This document shows, piece after piece, positions 11,466 through 22,339 of a stretch of 64,000 nucleotides of DNA; the stretch's first letter is position 1; each line of letters begins with the position of its first letter. Location: positions 36,166,396-36,230,395 of the forward strand of contig NC_063054.1 of assembly GCF_018812025.1 (NCBI RefSeq), written 5' to 3'. The notes under the pieces were generated by a model. It saw only the letters and a list, made by a program, of their open reading frames with translations. It ran no database searches and had not been told where the DNA came from. A program made the position numbers and the translations under genes. The stretch is from Megalobrama amblycephala (taxonomy: Eukaryota > Chordata > Actinopteri > Cypriniformes > Xenocyprididae).

Positions 11466-12394
11466 AGGGTTAGTTCACCCAAAAATGAAAATTATGACAT
11501 TAATGACTCACCCTCATGTCGTTCCAAACCCGTAAGACCTCTCACTTTATTGTTCATCTTCGGAACACAGTTTAAGATATTTTAGATTTAGTCTGAGAGC
11601 TTTCTGTCCCTCCATTGAAAATGTATGTACGGTAGACTGTCCATGTCCAGAAAGGTAATAAAACATCATCAAAGTAGTCCATGTGACATCAGTGGGTGAG
11701 TTAGAATTTTTTGAAGCATCAAAAATACATTTTGGTCCAAAAATAACAAAAACTACGACTTTATTCAGTATTGTCTTCTCTTCCGGGTCTGTTGTCAATC
11801 CGGGTTCACGACTCCGCAGCTGCTGATGTAAGACGCTGCTGACGTGTTATCTGGTGCGCCCGAGCTTCGTTTACAGTCTGAGGGAGACGCACGCTGTATT
11901 CAAGCTATTCTACATTGTTTGTATTTTGGTATTGCGATATTTTTTTTTTAAATGGTGCGTAAGTGTGCATGTGGCGGATGTCCTAATCGCCAAAAACAAC
12001 GACGTAAAAGTGCATTACCAACGCCGACAGATGAAAGGATTCAATGGAATCAATTCAATGGAATCAATTCAGTGGAAAGGATTCCGGAAGAGAAGACAAT
12101 GCTGAATAAAGTCGTAGTTTTTTTTATTTTTGGACCAAAATGTATTTTTGATGCTTCAAAAACTTCTAACTGACCCACTGATGTCACATGGACTACTTTA
12201 ATGATGTTTTTATTACCTTTCTGGACATGGACAGTTTACTGTACATACATTTTCAATGGAGGGACAGAAAGCTCTCGGACTAAATCTAAAATATCTTAAA
12301 CTGTGTTCCGAAGATGAACGGGGGTCTTACGGGTTTGGAACGACATGAGGGTGAGTCATTAATGACAATTTTCATTTTTGGGTGAACTAACCCT
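11466..12394. mobile_element. TTAA-target foldback element (AGGGTTAGTTCACCC)
   Basis: TTAA at 11462-11465 and 12395-12398 borders AGGGTTAGTTCACCC and its exact inverse. The inverted arms run roughly 300 bp each (11466-11790 and 12085-12394), leaving a central CpG-rich spacer with a THAP-like start at 11952. A shorter relative sits at 29624-30050. Confidence 0.85.
11952..12173 (+). pseudogene. THAP-like transposase start in a foldback element
   Basis: The frame begins MVRKCACGGCPNRQKQRRKS and continues LPTPTDERIQWNQF. A basic N-terminus, Cys-x2-Cys, and a P-x-D-x-x-x-x-x-W block are features of the first half of a THAP zinc finger. The second Cys-His pair and any catalytic domain are missing, and the frame then runs into the right inverted arm. 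A tandem gaatcaattca duplication near 12050 breaks the domain. I read this as a residue of the transposase gene from which the TTAA foldback element was derived. Recognised by motif only. Confidence 0.4.
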
Positions 12395-13341
12395 TTAATG
12401 AGATAATTAAGCGATTAATTAAGTGATGATTGAGCATTAGTGATAAACACCTGCTGTTAACAAGCAGAATCACAGAAGAAAAAAGAAACACAAAAATATA
12501 ACTCTGCTTCAGTGTTCCTTTAACACTATTTAGAGAGGGATCATATGTACTCTAAGCAGAGTTGATTTCATTTTGCTGTGTACTGAGCTTTGTAATGATA
12601 CGTTCACGTGTTCGTAAAATACAGCATTTTAATACAAAATTCAAAATGGCCAATGCCGAAAAAAATGGCTGATATGGGAAAATTAGATATCATTTAACAT
12701 GATGCCCAGAATCTAACAAGACCACTTTTATGTTAGTTAGTCACTTTATCGTCCACAAAAAAACACATTCAATATCATCATACAAATCACATAAAAGACA
12801 ACAAGTAACACAATCACCCCTCACACCCCTATAAAGGCTGTTGGCACAAATGACTGATTTTATGATTTTTGGACAAACTGTTGTTTGTCCAAAATGCTTG
12901 TGATGACATGGACCAAGTTTGGTCTGAATATGATAAGGGTTGAGGAGATATAGCCTTATGTCTATTTTCGCAAACGCTACATAAAATTTGTTCACACGTT
13001 TTTCGAAAACAGTTTAACAAATCAACTTAAATTCCACAACTTTTTGTCAGCATGGTCTGAAGATTATCTGGTTCAATTTTAGTGAAAATCAGAGCAACGG
13101 CCTAGGAGGAGTTTTTGGAAAATTCAAAATGGTGGGAAAATTTTCATGACAGAAAATGATGTCATAGGGTGCAATCGAATCGTCTTGAGGCAAAGAATCA
13201 GAGGGAAAATGAAAAATAATTTTGATTCTAGCTTTTAAATACTAAGGTGAGAGTGACTGTTATGTGGATGTGGGCATTACAGAAGGGCATGTGGTCTGTG
13301 CATTTCAATTATTTTACATTATTTTATTTTAAATAAATTAA

Positions 13342-14224
13342 AGGTGCCATCGAACGTTTTTTTTTACAAGATGTAATATAAGTCTAAGGTGTCCCCTGAA
13401 TGTGTCTGTGAAGTTTCAGCTCAAAATACCCCATAGATTTTTTATTAATTCATTTTTTTAACTGTCTATTTTGGGCATAATTAGAAATGCAGATTCATGT
13501 TGCGGCCCCTTTAAATGCTCACCCTCCCCGCCCACGGAGCTCGCGCTTGCCTTAAACAGTGCATAAACAAAGTTTACACAGCTAATATAACCCTCAAAAT
13601 GGATCTTTAAAAAAAGTGTTCGTCATGCATGCTGCATGCATGCGTCGGATTATGTGAGTATAGTATTTATTTGGATGTTTACATTTGATTCTGAATGAGT
13701 TTGAGGCTGTGCTCCGTGGCTAACGGCTAATGCTACACTGTTGGAGAGATTTATAAAGAATGAAGTTGTGTTTATGCATTATACAGACTGCAAGTGTTTA
13801 AAAATGAAAATAACAACAGTCTTTTCTCAGTGAATACAGTAAGAAACGATGGTAACTTTAACCACATTTAACAGTACATTAGCAACATGCTAACAAAACA
13901 TTTAGAAAGACAGTTTACAAATATCACTAAAAATATCATGCTATCATGGATCATGTCAGTTATTATCGCTCCATCTGCCATTTTTCGCTGTTGTCCTTGC
14001 TTGCTTACCTAGTCTGATGATTCAGCTGTGCACAGATCCAGATGCCATGAGCTGGCATATGCAAATATTGGGGTCTTACATATTAATGATCCCGACTGTT
14101 ACGTAACAGTCGGTGTTATGTTGAGATTTATATAAGAAGGAGGAAACAATGGAGTTTGTCATTTCCATGTACTGAGTTATTTAACTATGCCAATATAAAT
14201 TAAATTTTTAATTCTAGGGCACCT
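13342..14224. mobile_element. TTAA-target MITE (AGGTGCC family), copy 2, longest
   Basis: TTAA at 13338-13341 and 14225-14228 flanks AGGTGCCATCGAACG and TAGGGCACCT. It is the longest copy in the window (883 bp) and contains the gggcatatgc... and gttacgtaacagtcggtg blocks shared with the 4822 copy. A short frame at about 13600 matches the start MDLYKVF seen in the inverted copy near 52030 and may be a transposase exon scrap. Confidence 0.8.
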
Positions 14225-14228
14225 TTAA

Positions 14229-14979
14229 ATCAAGGCAGCTTACTTAAGTGAGAAACCTTGCAAGTTTTTCTGTTTCTCTAAGGGCATTGTCTCTGCTCTT
14301 CCTTTAAAGAAGGTAAAAACAGCAAGACAGAAAAGTTTGTGTGGTGTCCTCACTGAAGTTCATAACTAAATACAGGAAAAGTAATGCTTCTTTTCTTTGC
14401 GCTGTAAAAAAAAAAAAAAAAAAAAAAAATCCAAGCCAGCATATTCCATGCTTATATCCCAAACCATTTTCTTTCTGCAAACTTTAGATGACAGGCCTTG
14501 GAGAGCCGGTGGGTTTAGTTGAAACGCAGAGCTCTTTCCATATCCGGCAGTATTCCTCCTTGTATCAAGGTACAATTTAAAGAGCTGAAGTCCCCGAGGT
14601 CCACTGTCAGGACAGCAGCATGGGGACATTTCCCAGCATGCACTGCACAATAACGCTCCCTACCTGCCAGTCTGAATGTTGAGTGACAGTATCTCATCAG
14701 GGGGTGAGAAGTGTGTTTTTAACAGGTGCATTAATTCATCCTGCGGTGCGGAGAGGAAAGAAGATCCTGAAAACAAAACAGCTCAGAAAGGATCAGCGGG
14801 TGGGCGGATGAGAGGAGAGATACAGCTGTGCCCTCTTTCCACAGAGCAGCAGCAACTTATCATAAGTTATAATGTGAAGAAGAGTTGAGCTGTATAATGT
14901 CAGCATCTGCTGTGACTTCTGATATAATGTCCTTGTGTTTTAGGAGGTTAACTCGCTGCGAAACCAGTCCATTTGATGC
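14229..14979. other. Intergenic stretch with poly-A tract
   Basis: A run of about 24 A at 14406-14429. No recognisable gene; ORFs across it are short and unmatched. Confidence 0.4.
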
Positions 14980-15346
14980 TTCTTGATGTTTGATGTTTGT
15001 TTCTTGATGTTTTTGTTTTCCAGCAGGATGACACTTCATGTCACAAAGCTCAAATCATCTCAAACTGGTGAACATGACAGCTAAACTCAAATGACCTCCA
15101 CAGTCACCAGATCTCAGTCCAATAGAGCAGCTTTGGGATGTGCTTGAACAGGAGATTCGCATCATGGATGTTCAGCCGACAAATCTGCAGCACCTGTGTG
15201 ATGATATCATGACAATATGGAGCAAAATCTCTGAGGAATGTTTCCAGCACCTTGTTGAATCTGTGACATGAAGAATTAAAGCAGTTCTGAAGGCAAAAAG
15301 GGGTCCAACCCGGTACTAGCAAGTGAACCGAAGTGGCCAGTGAGTG

Positions 15347-15348
<2 letters not shown>
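14980..15348 (+). pseudogene. 3' fragment of a Tc1-like transposon with transposase C-terminus
   Basis: From about 15020 the sequence encodes the C-terminal end of a Tc1 transposase: a degraded QQDD block, then SPDLSPIEQLWDVLEQE, ending in a K-x-K-R-G-P-T tail. A stop after the ESVT block and indels break it. The 3' flank ends GTGGCCAGTGAGTGTATATA, the inverse of TATACACTCACYGGCCAC found at 20890. So this is the right half of an old Tc1-family element, with the N-terminal half lost. Confidence 0.75.

Positions 15349-15389
<41 letters not shown>
15346..15389. repeat. (TA)n(GA)n microsatellite
   Basis: About eight TA units followed by about twelve GA units, directly after the Tc1 end. Confidence 0.9.
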
Positions 15390-15654
15390 GCCTATAATTG
15401 TGCTTGCTGATAGCATCATTTGTTTGCATACACTCTCTGAAAATTGGGTAATGGTACATGCACAAACAAAACAAATTGCACACAATGCAATATGCACAGC
15501 ACCGTGATAGTAAAGTTAAATGCACCAGGCAAATGACTTTTGTCAATTCATTGCATGCTATAATAAGACTCATTTGCAAAGAAAGGAGGCATGTTTGCAC
15601 TAAAAATAACCACAATTCGTTTAAATATGCAGCTCTGTTGCATTTAGCTCTTGC

Positions 15655-16512
15655 TATAGTTCACCCCAAAATTAAAGTTATCCCATGATTTACTCACCAT
15701 CAAGCCATCCTCTTCTTTCAGATGAACACAATCTGAGATATATAAAAAATATATCCTGGTTCTTCCAAGCTTTATAATGGTAGTGAAGTGGGCAAGAGAT
15801 TTTGAAGCCAAAAAAAGTGCATCCATCCATCCATCCATCCATCATAAAAGTAATCCATACAGCTTCTGAAGTGAAGCAATGCGTTTTTGTAAGAATTTTT
15901 TTTGAAAACTTTTAACTATAATAACTAGCTTCCAGCAGACAGCCATACACATCGATTTAAGGCGAAAGAGTAACCTCTGACGCAAAGTAGGATGTAGGAG
16001 TAACATAAGCTTAGATGCCTCTCGTGGTTCAAACAGATAGGGCTGTGCATCAGACTCAAGCTCCTCTTCTCTTATATCGAAATCCTCTGACATTTCTCTT
16101 TCAAAATTCTTGTTTTAGACTTCTGATTCATGACCGGTGTTTTGTTTTGCTCTATCCTCTGCGCTTCCATGTTCATCATTGCGTCATGTGTCTTTTCAGA
16201 GGTTACTCTTCCACCGCACATCAATGCATACGGCTGTCTGCCAGAAGCTAGTTATTATAGTTAATAAAGTTTTAAATATGGATATTTTTCTTACAAAAAC
16301 CCATCGTTTCACTTCAGAATGCCTTTGTTAACTCCCTGGAGCCGTGTGGAGTACGTTTATGATGGATGGATGCACTTTTTTGGGTGCATCCACTATTACA
16401 AAGCTGGGAAAAGCAAGAAAATTATTTAATATAACTCTGATTGTGTTTGTCTGAAATGATAGTCAAGTACATCATAGGATAATTTTCATTTTTGGGTGAA
16501 CTATCCCTTTAC
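15655..16512. mobile_element. Foldback element related to the GTTCACCC family
   Basis: AGTTCACCCCAAAATTAAAG at about 15658 and its inverse tttttgggtgaactatccct at about 16490 form the ends. Inner blocks (gcttccagcagacagccata and the inverse near 16235) show long inverted arms. A (CATC)n run sits at 15820-15843. The left TTAA is not preserved. Confidence 0.7.
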
Positions 16513-16524
16513 TATGACTGTTAA

Positions 16525-17112
16525 AGGTGCTAAAGAGGATGTTTTGTTTTATACATCTTTGCAATATTACTTGAAACTGTCTTTACTAACTGATAAAAGA
16601 CTATTTATTAGGTGCACTGAAAGGAATAATATTAATATACATCATCTGTGCACGAGGTAGGGCCTTAAAAACATCAGCCAATCGTTTACGCGATCACCCT
16701 CTGGCTTGTCAATCACTGCCGTGACGTTCCTTGTGAGAGACATGCGCGGATTGGCCCTCTGACTTGTCAATCACTGCCATGACGTTCCTTGTGAGAGACG
16801 AGCGCGGCTGCGCGCTCCAGTAACTTTCCACACTCCACAGGCGCCGCATGCAATGTTTTTGTCAGGAGACAGGAGTAACAACTGCAGATTATGAGTTACC
16901 TGCGGTGAGTCCGACATAATGAATCCACTAACACGACACAGCGAATGCTGGTGATAAACACTCGTGTTCCAATACTCGTGCACGAGTTTTGGGAGGCGTT
17001 CCCTCGAAATGACCTGTGAAGGAGGGGGGTTGTTCTTACGCATGCGCTCATTTCAAAAACTCACTAACTGTCTTTGGTTTCTCAGTCGACGAAAAGATCC
17101 TCTTTAGCACCT
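16525..17112. mobile_element. TTAA-target MITE (AGGTGCTAAAGAGGATG)
   Basis: TTAA at 16521-16524 and 17113-17116 flanks AGGTGCTAAAGAGGATG and its inverse. The interior has two tandem copies of a ~65-bp segment (cctctggcttgtcaatcact at 16700 and again at 16758) and CpG-rich sequence. No coding capacity. Confidence 0.88.
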
Positions 17113-17116
17113 TTAA

Positions 17117-19302
17117 GATACTAATGTGCGGCAATGGGTTTTGACTTCTGCTTTGACCTCACTGCATCTGAGCTCTTGATGAAACAAGTGTGTTCCCTCA
17201 CTGTGTTGAAGGTCACTGTCTGACGCAGCACAGGCCACAGATCTGCTCAGACAGCACTAGACTTCCTGCAGTGATTAACGGCTGCTAAAACGCCAGGCCG
17301 GACACAGTTAATGTCACCGGGATTATCACTCCCGTCCCGCCGAACGAAGCTCGCAGATGCCGTAAATCTCCTGTCACGACGTCCGTTTCCATTAACCGTA
17401 TTTCATCACTCACTTAAGGTGAGAACTTTCACTTTTTTACTCTCGTGCAGCAGTTGTAAATCTGTAGAAAGGAAAGAAGAGAGACTCTGGCTTATTGGTT
17501 CTCTAATGGTCCATTATCATAGCTGTGTAATGTCATTGTGCTCCTAATAGGAGCTTTAATTACTGGGTAAAATAACATGATCTGGAGGTGAAGCCAAAAT
17601 TATGTCTCATTACATTTATATATTGTATTTTTTTTTTTTTTTGGTGCATATTTCAATCTTTCAAAACATGTTTGTTATGTATTATGTAGGACCTAAAACT
17701 AAGGTCTATAAAATATTTTTTGCATTTTCTAACATTGTCATATTCTTCAGCCCTCTATTTCCAGGCCAAAAAGCATCTTGAAAGCCATGTTTAGAGCATG
17801 ATATCTTGAGAATTATGATTGCTGGCCTCATAAGAATTGGCAGAAACATAGACTAACATGTTCACTTCAAGTCCAAATGACTTAGATTCCCCTCAATATT
17901 TTCAGAACTGGCCTCTAAAGTTGGAAAAAAGTGAAAAGAAAAAAAAAATCTAGAGGTCGGTATTGGTATTTAATCAGACCCATAAAAAGATTAAGGATGC
18001 TAAAATATGTGATTTGATTTCAAATCATGTGGCTTTAATTGACTTAATGTCAGTCTGTCAGTTTTCTGTCATGATCAGAATATGAAATGTTAACATATTA
18101 GTCAGATATGATACAATATTTTACACATTTTCAGGCACTAATTTGACAGTGTTGACTCTTGAAAAGTAGCATGGGAGCACGTTTATATGTGCATTATATG
18201 TGTAACATTTTAAAAGTCTTTACTGTCACTTTTGATGAATTGAATGCCTCTTATTGAATTAAAGTGTTCATTTCTTAAAATAAAAGTCATACAGTAGCTT
18301 TCACAGTAAACCATCCCTGTACCGTTAATAATTATAGCTCTTTGAATGTTCTCGGTGAGGGTGTATGATAGCTCCATAATGTGGGTCCCTCCTCAAATAG
18401 CAATTAAATCATGCTATTTATCATAACTAGACATGGAGTCGATTAGTGCATACTTTGGACCGAAAGAATCGTGTCTCATACGCATATTAATGTAATGTAA
18501 AAACCGTGCTGACATGCATACATTAATCATATATCATGTCTGCAATACAGGGCCACGACTGACACGTTTAATATGTGCTGTAATCCATAATACTCATTAA
18601 ATGTGATTCAAATGAAGGTATCAGTGCGGTGGACTGAAATTTTAATGACAGTACGACACATATTGTGCAAGTATATTGTGTCCATGTTTGAATAAATGAT
18701 GCCCTGCACCTTTCCACTGGCACCGACTGAAGTGAATTTAAACCATCTGTGACTGCTGCAAATGTCACATGCACACTCGACTAGCTGCGAGCGCACCGAG
18801 GAGCAGAGGAGACGAATATGTTTATGATGTTTGTGACTCTGTAACCCGTGACACAACTTACACCAACTAAACCAGTGAAATGTGAAATGAGCTTGTTTGT
18901 GTGTCAGTCGAGGGAACAGAGGAAGAAAAGTCACCAATGAGATCGTTTAAAATTCCTCTTTCGCCAAGACAGCAGTGAGATTAAATGGAGAGAAAACGTA
19001 GACTTTGACACTGCTTTAACACAGTTATATGTTAAAGACCCCTGTAGTCAATAATTGTATCCCTTAAAACTCATCTTTGATCAAAATGACATATTTAAAT
19101 GTTTTTTTCCTTGAAAAAAAAAAAAAATCTTCATGCCCTAAAATAGCTTGAAATGTAACTCTACACCCTTGCCTCATTTAGTATACTCGGTTCTATGAAT
19201 ATGCAAATTAGCCCCGCCTCCACCCACTCACACCAGTTCAGAGATCCACTCATTGGCGATTTCAAACCTCGTTTTTGAGACTGTCTTCGGTTTACTGCAG
19301 TT
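17117..19302. other. Intergenic stretch, no element ends seen
   Basis: This is the longest stretch in the left half without obvious transposon termini. A CpG-containing patch at 17285-17400 has a short frame (17311-17547) that I cannot relate to any protein. No supported gene. Confidence 0.4.
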
Positions 19303-19306
19303 TTAA

Positions 19307-20297
19307 AGGTCCCGTTTTTCGTGGTTTTTTGAAGCTTTGATTGTGTTTATAGTGTGCAATATAACATGTGTTCATGTTTCGCGTGTAAAAAAACACAGTA
19401 TTTTTCACATAATTTACTTATCTGTATACCGCTGTTTCCACTGTCATAAAAACGGGCTGATGACTTCCTTGTTCTATGAAGTCCCTCCTTCAGAAATACG
19501 TAACGAGTTCTGATTGTGCCAGCGGTTCCTGTGTTGTGATTCGACAGCAGCTTAGCGAACCCAGAGCCATAGAGAGCGCACCTTGCCGGGAAAGGTCACG
19601 CCTCTTACCATAACGTGTGCTGCACATAGTTTTACATGTGGATTATTGTGGTGTCATGCCGAATGAACACAAAAGACAATAATTCCCGAGAGACTGAACT
19701 CTTTAATCTCCACAAGCAGCGACAGAAAATGTACAACGTTAGCACTCACTCAGAAGAGTACCTCATACGGAAAACGGCCATATACATAAACATAGTCCCC
19801 TCTTGTGGCCATTATGTGCACTGCAGTCCAACATTAACTATTGCAGTAAGGATACCACAATTATAATTTTCGGGAACCGAGTTAAACATAAATTGTTGAC
19901 CATTGATCTCTAAGTACAGCGTCCCTGGGAATGCCAAACAAAGGTGATTGGACTGCGGGATGAAAATAACAGCGTTTCGACGACATGGCGACAAACACAC
20001 TCTACAAACGCAACTCTTGCTCTTCTCCGTGGGAGCGCAACAAGACCACGCCCCCTTTTTTGTGTATTCCTGTGGGCGGAGGTTAGTCAAAAAACTGTTT
20101 TAGTGACGTCATTAAAGAAGGAAGTAGAGGGATGTAGTCCAAACTGGCCGTTCGATGTAGGCGACTTCTGTTAAATAAAATATCTCGCTTGGCATTGAAC
20201 TTTGAGCTTTAAAATTTTACAGATTTTATTTATACTCTAACAGCAACATTACACACTAACTAAAGTTTGAAACATGGGATCACGAAGAACGGGACCT
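19307..20297. mobile_element. TTAA-target element (AGGTCCCGTTYTTCGTG)
   Basis: TTAA at 19303-19306 and 20298-20301 borders AGGTCCCGTTTTTCGTG and the near-exact inverse. The 991-bp interior lacks an intact ORF. Its right arm (cattgaactttgagc... acacactaactaaagtt) recurs at about 33915-33985, so the two elements are relatives. Confidence 0.85.
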
Positions 20298-20301
20298 TTA
20301 A

Positions 20302-20889
20302 AGAGAAAATACTCAGCAATGGTGTTGATTTATGAATTTGCACATGGTTCGTCTTAAAGCATATTAAAAACACCACATAGAACAACATAAACAACATTAA
20401 AAACTTGATTTTCACCACAGTGGGACTTTAAATTACTGTTAACTTTGGCAAGTATTTGGAAAGGCTGCACTACATACAGTAAGTAGCCTAAACGAATGAC
20501 TAAATAGCTATTTGACTATTGAATAACACTATTTCAGAGGTGCAGTAACTTGTATATTTTGATAAAAGATTATAAAGATGAATATATTTTTTTTTCCTTA
20601 TAATAATGTGCACTGATGAATTAGACCAGGAACTTGTTTTAAGGACAGAAATGTGATCCATTTTGATTTCATGTTGCATCAAAATAAAATAATGTTGGAA
20701 AAAAATAATAAATTCAGTCCAGCTTGATGCAATCAGATATTTAGGTTCTCTCAACTATTGTCTTAAAAGTTGTCCTTGTTTACCAAATGCAAAATGCCTC
20801 ATTCAGCCAATAAATTAATACAGCAAACTACAGATTTCTTGCAATTTCAATTTCTAAGACAATAAATCGATCTATAATTTTGGTAGCTA
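20302..20889. other. AT-rich intergenic stretch
   Basis: No gene or repeat end that I can support. Confidence 0.4.
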
Positions 20890-21060
20890 TACATACACTC
20901 ACCGGCCACTTTATACCAGGTTGGACCCATTTTTGCATCCACCATGTGAGCAGACAGATCGGATATTCCCCTGTCAATGCGAGTCGTATACCATTGAAAA
21001 ACGCAACGGTGGCAATTGACATCAACACTGATTGCGATCACATGACTCTTTTCAATGGCA
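20890..21060. mobile_element. Left-end fragment of a Tc1-like element
   Basis: TACACTCACCGGCCACTTTA at 20893 is the inverse of the Tc1 right end at 15330-15348. The following ~150 bp carry no transposase. The other end is absent. Confidence 0.55.
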
Positions 21061-22259
21061 CAAATGGTGGATGAAGGCTCAAACCAACGCTTTGCTGACC
21101 TTTAAAGATGGTGCAGAAAGCAAAAGCTATTGTATTATCCTTTCATCTTTGTCTATTGCAAATCGTTCTGTTTTCACTTCCTTTTCAGGTTTCAAGTTTT
21201 TCCAGCTCAGTACGTCTACCTTGGGTTGTTTCGCCAAGTGCATAGTGTAAATGTAGATATCGGATATGGGTCACTTTTTAAAGAAGATGTAAGTCAACTG
21301 GGCATCAAGACCTGCAGTGTAAATGCAAGTTTATTTTCCATTTAATTATTAGCTTTTGATCGACTCACAAATCCCCACTTGGGAAACCCTGAGTTTGAAG
21401 AATATCACATTATGGTGGTGAATGCAGTTGTGAGTTGTGCCTTTTTAAAGTGTTAAGCAGCATGACTCTGATTCAATCCCGTCTGTGCTCTTCTGCCTTA
21501 CAGCTCCACACCCTGAGATCCATCGATTTCCACCCTGCCGTCCTGACCGACTCTTTCATTTATAAATCCTCAGGGTCAGTTTTGGTCCTTCTGAAGAGTG
21601 TCGGTCCTTTAAGGGCTATTACTCCACTTCTCTTCACTACTGTGTTCTTTACAAACGCCAGAACTGGCGTTTTGTGACTTTTAGTCCATGTGTGTTATCT
21701 TTGAGATCAAATTTGGACAAATTTATATTATGCATTTAAATGAAGTTTTTATTAATGATTGCATTTAATTGTGCATCAATAATGTGATTATTTCCAATAA
21801 TCAGAGTAAGGACTTCATCTCAGTAAGATGTTTACATGACACAAGCAAACCTTTTCACTTTTCAATATTCTGATTATTCTCTAAGAATTATGGTTATGTT
21901 TACCGCCATCATTCACATACCCCAATCATTGCCAGTGTCCAAATCAGGTCTATCAACTATCAGTTAATGATTATACTAAGTACATATGAACTATAATAAT
22001 TTAAAATATGTATGACTTACTATATAGTGCTTTATAAAACAAACTGAACATAATTTATTTCACTTGATAAACTGTTGATAGCCTATTTAATAATTAAACA
22101 TCATTACATATAACTGAAATATTTGGACATTTATCACTTAATTTAACACATAACTACATTAAAGATGATTGTGAATGCATGTAGGGTAAGTGCAAATGCA
22201 TATATAAACTAAGCTATCAGGCATTATTATGTAGTTCAAACAGCATTTATAATAACATG
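21061..22259. other. Intergenic stretch with unassigned small frames
   Basis: Frames at 21130-21345 and 21435-21677 are short. Splice-like signals (ttttcag at about 21188, cttacag at about 21503) are visible, but the frames show no recognisable domain. I do not call a gene here. Confidence 0.3.
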
Positions 22260-22336
22260 ATTTTGTAGGAATTGTAACAACACCAGGGTGAGTAAATGAC
22301 TTTATTTTCATTTCAGGGTGAACTATCCCTTTAAAG
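22260..22336. repeat. End fragment of the GTTCACCC foldback family
   Basis: Reads toward the terminal ttcagggtgaactatccctt followed by TTAA; the partner end is missing. Confidence 0.55.
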
Positions 22337-22339
22337 AGA

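Larger units (their letters stand above)
11368..12580. mobile_element. TA-target MITE with ~90-bp inverted repeats
   Basis: CACAGCAAAATC at 11368 and its inverse ending at 12580 are each flanked by TA (11366-11367 and 12581-12582). About 90 bp at each end are inverse copies (atttagagagggaccatatg-type sequence, with cagagtt repeats). TA targets suggest mobilisation by a Tc1/mariner transposase. A TTAA element has jumped into its middle. Confidence 0.8.
10785..13337. mobile_element. Non-autonomous element with ATAGCTGCAAG end, interrupted
   Basis: The left end AATATAGCTGCAAGTAGCAA at 10787 pairs with the inverse right end of another family member at about 59440-59460. The interior carries the fish-repeat phrases caccactaggtggcgctg (11304) and ggtctgaatatgataaggg (12920). 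A TA-target MITE (11368-12580) is inserted within it. The right end is not clear; it is cut near the TTAA element at 13342. No ORF of note. Confidence 0.55.

Noticed and set aside
17311..17547. 78-codon frame in a CpG-containing patch
   Set aside because: No domain, no neighbouring exons, single short frame.
21130..21677. Possible small multi-exon gene with splice-like signals
   Set aside because: No recognisable protein similarity, no consistent frame across exons, and short length.
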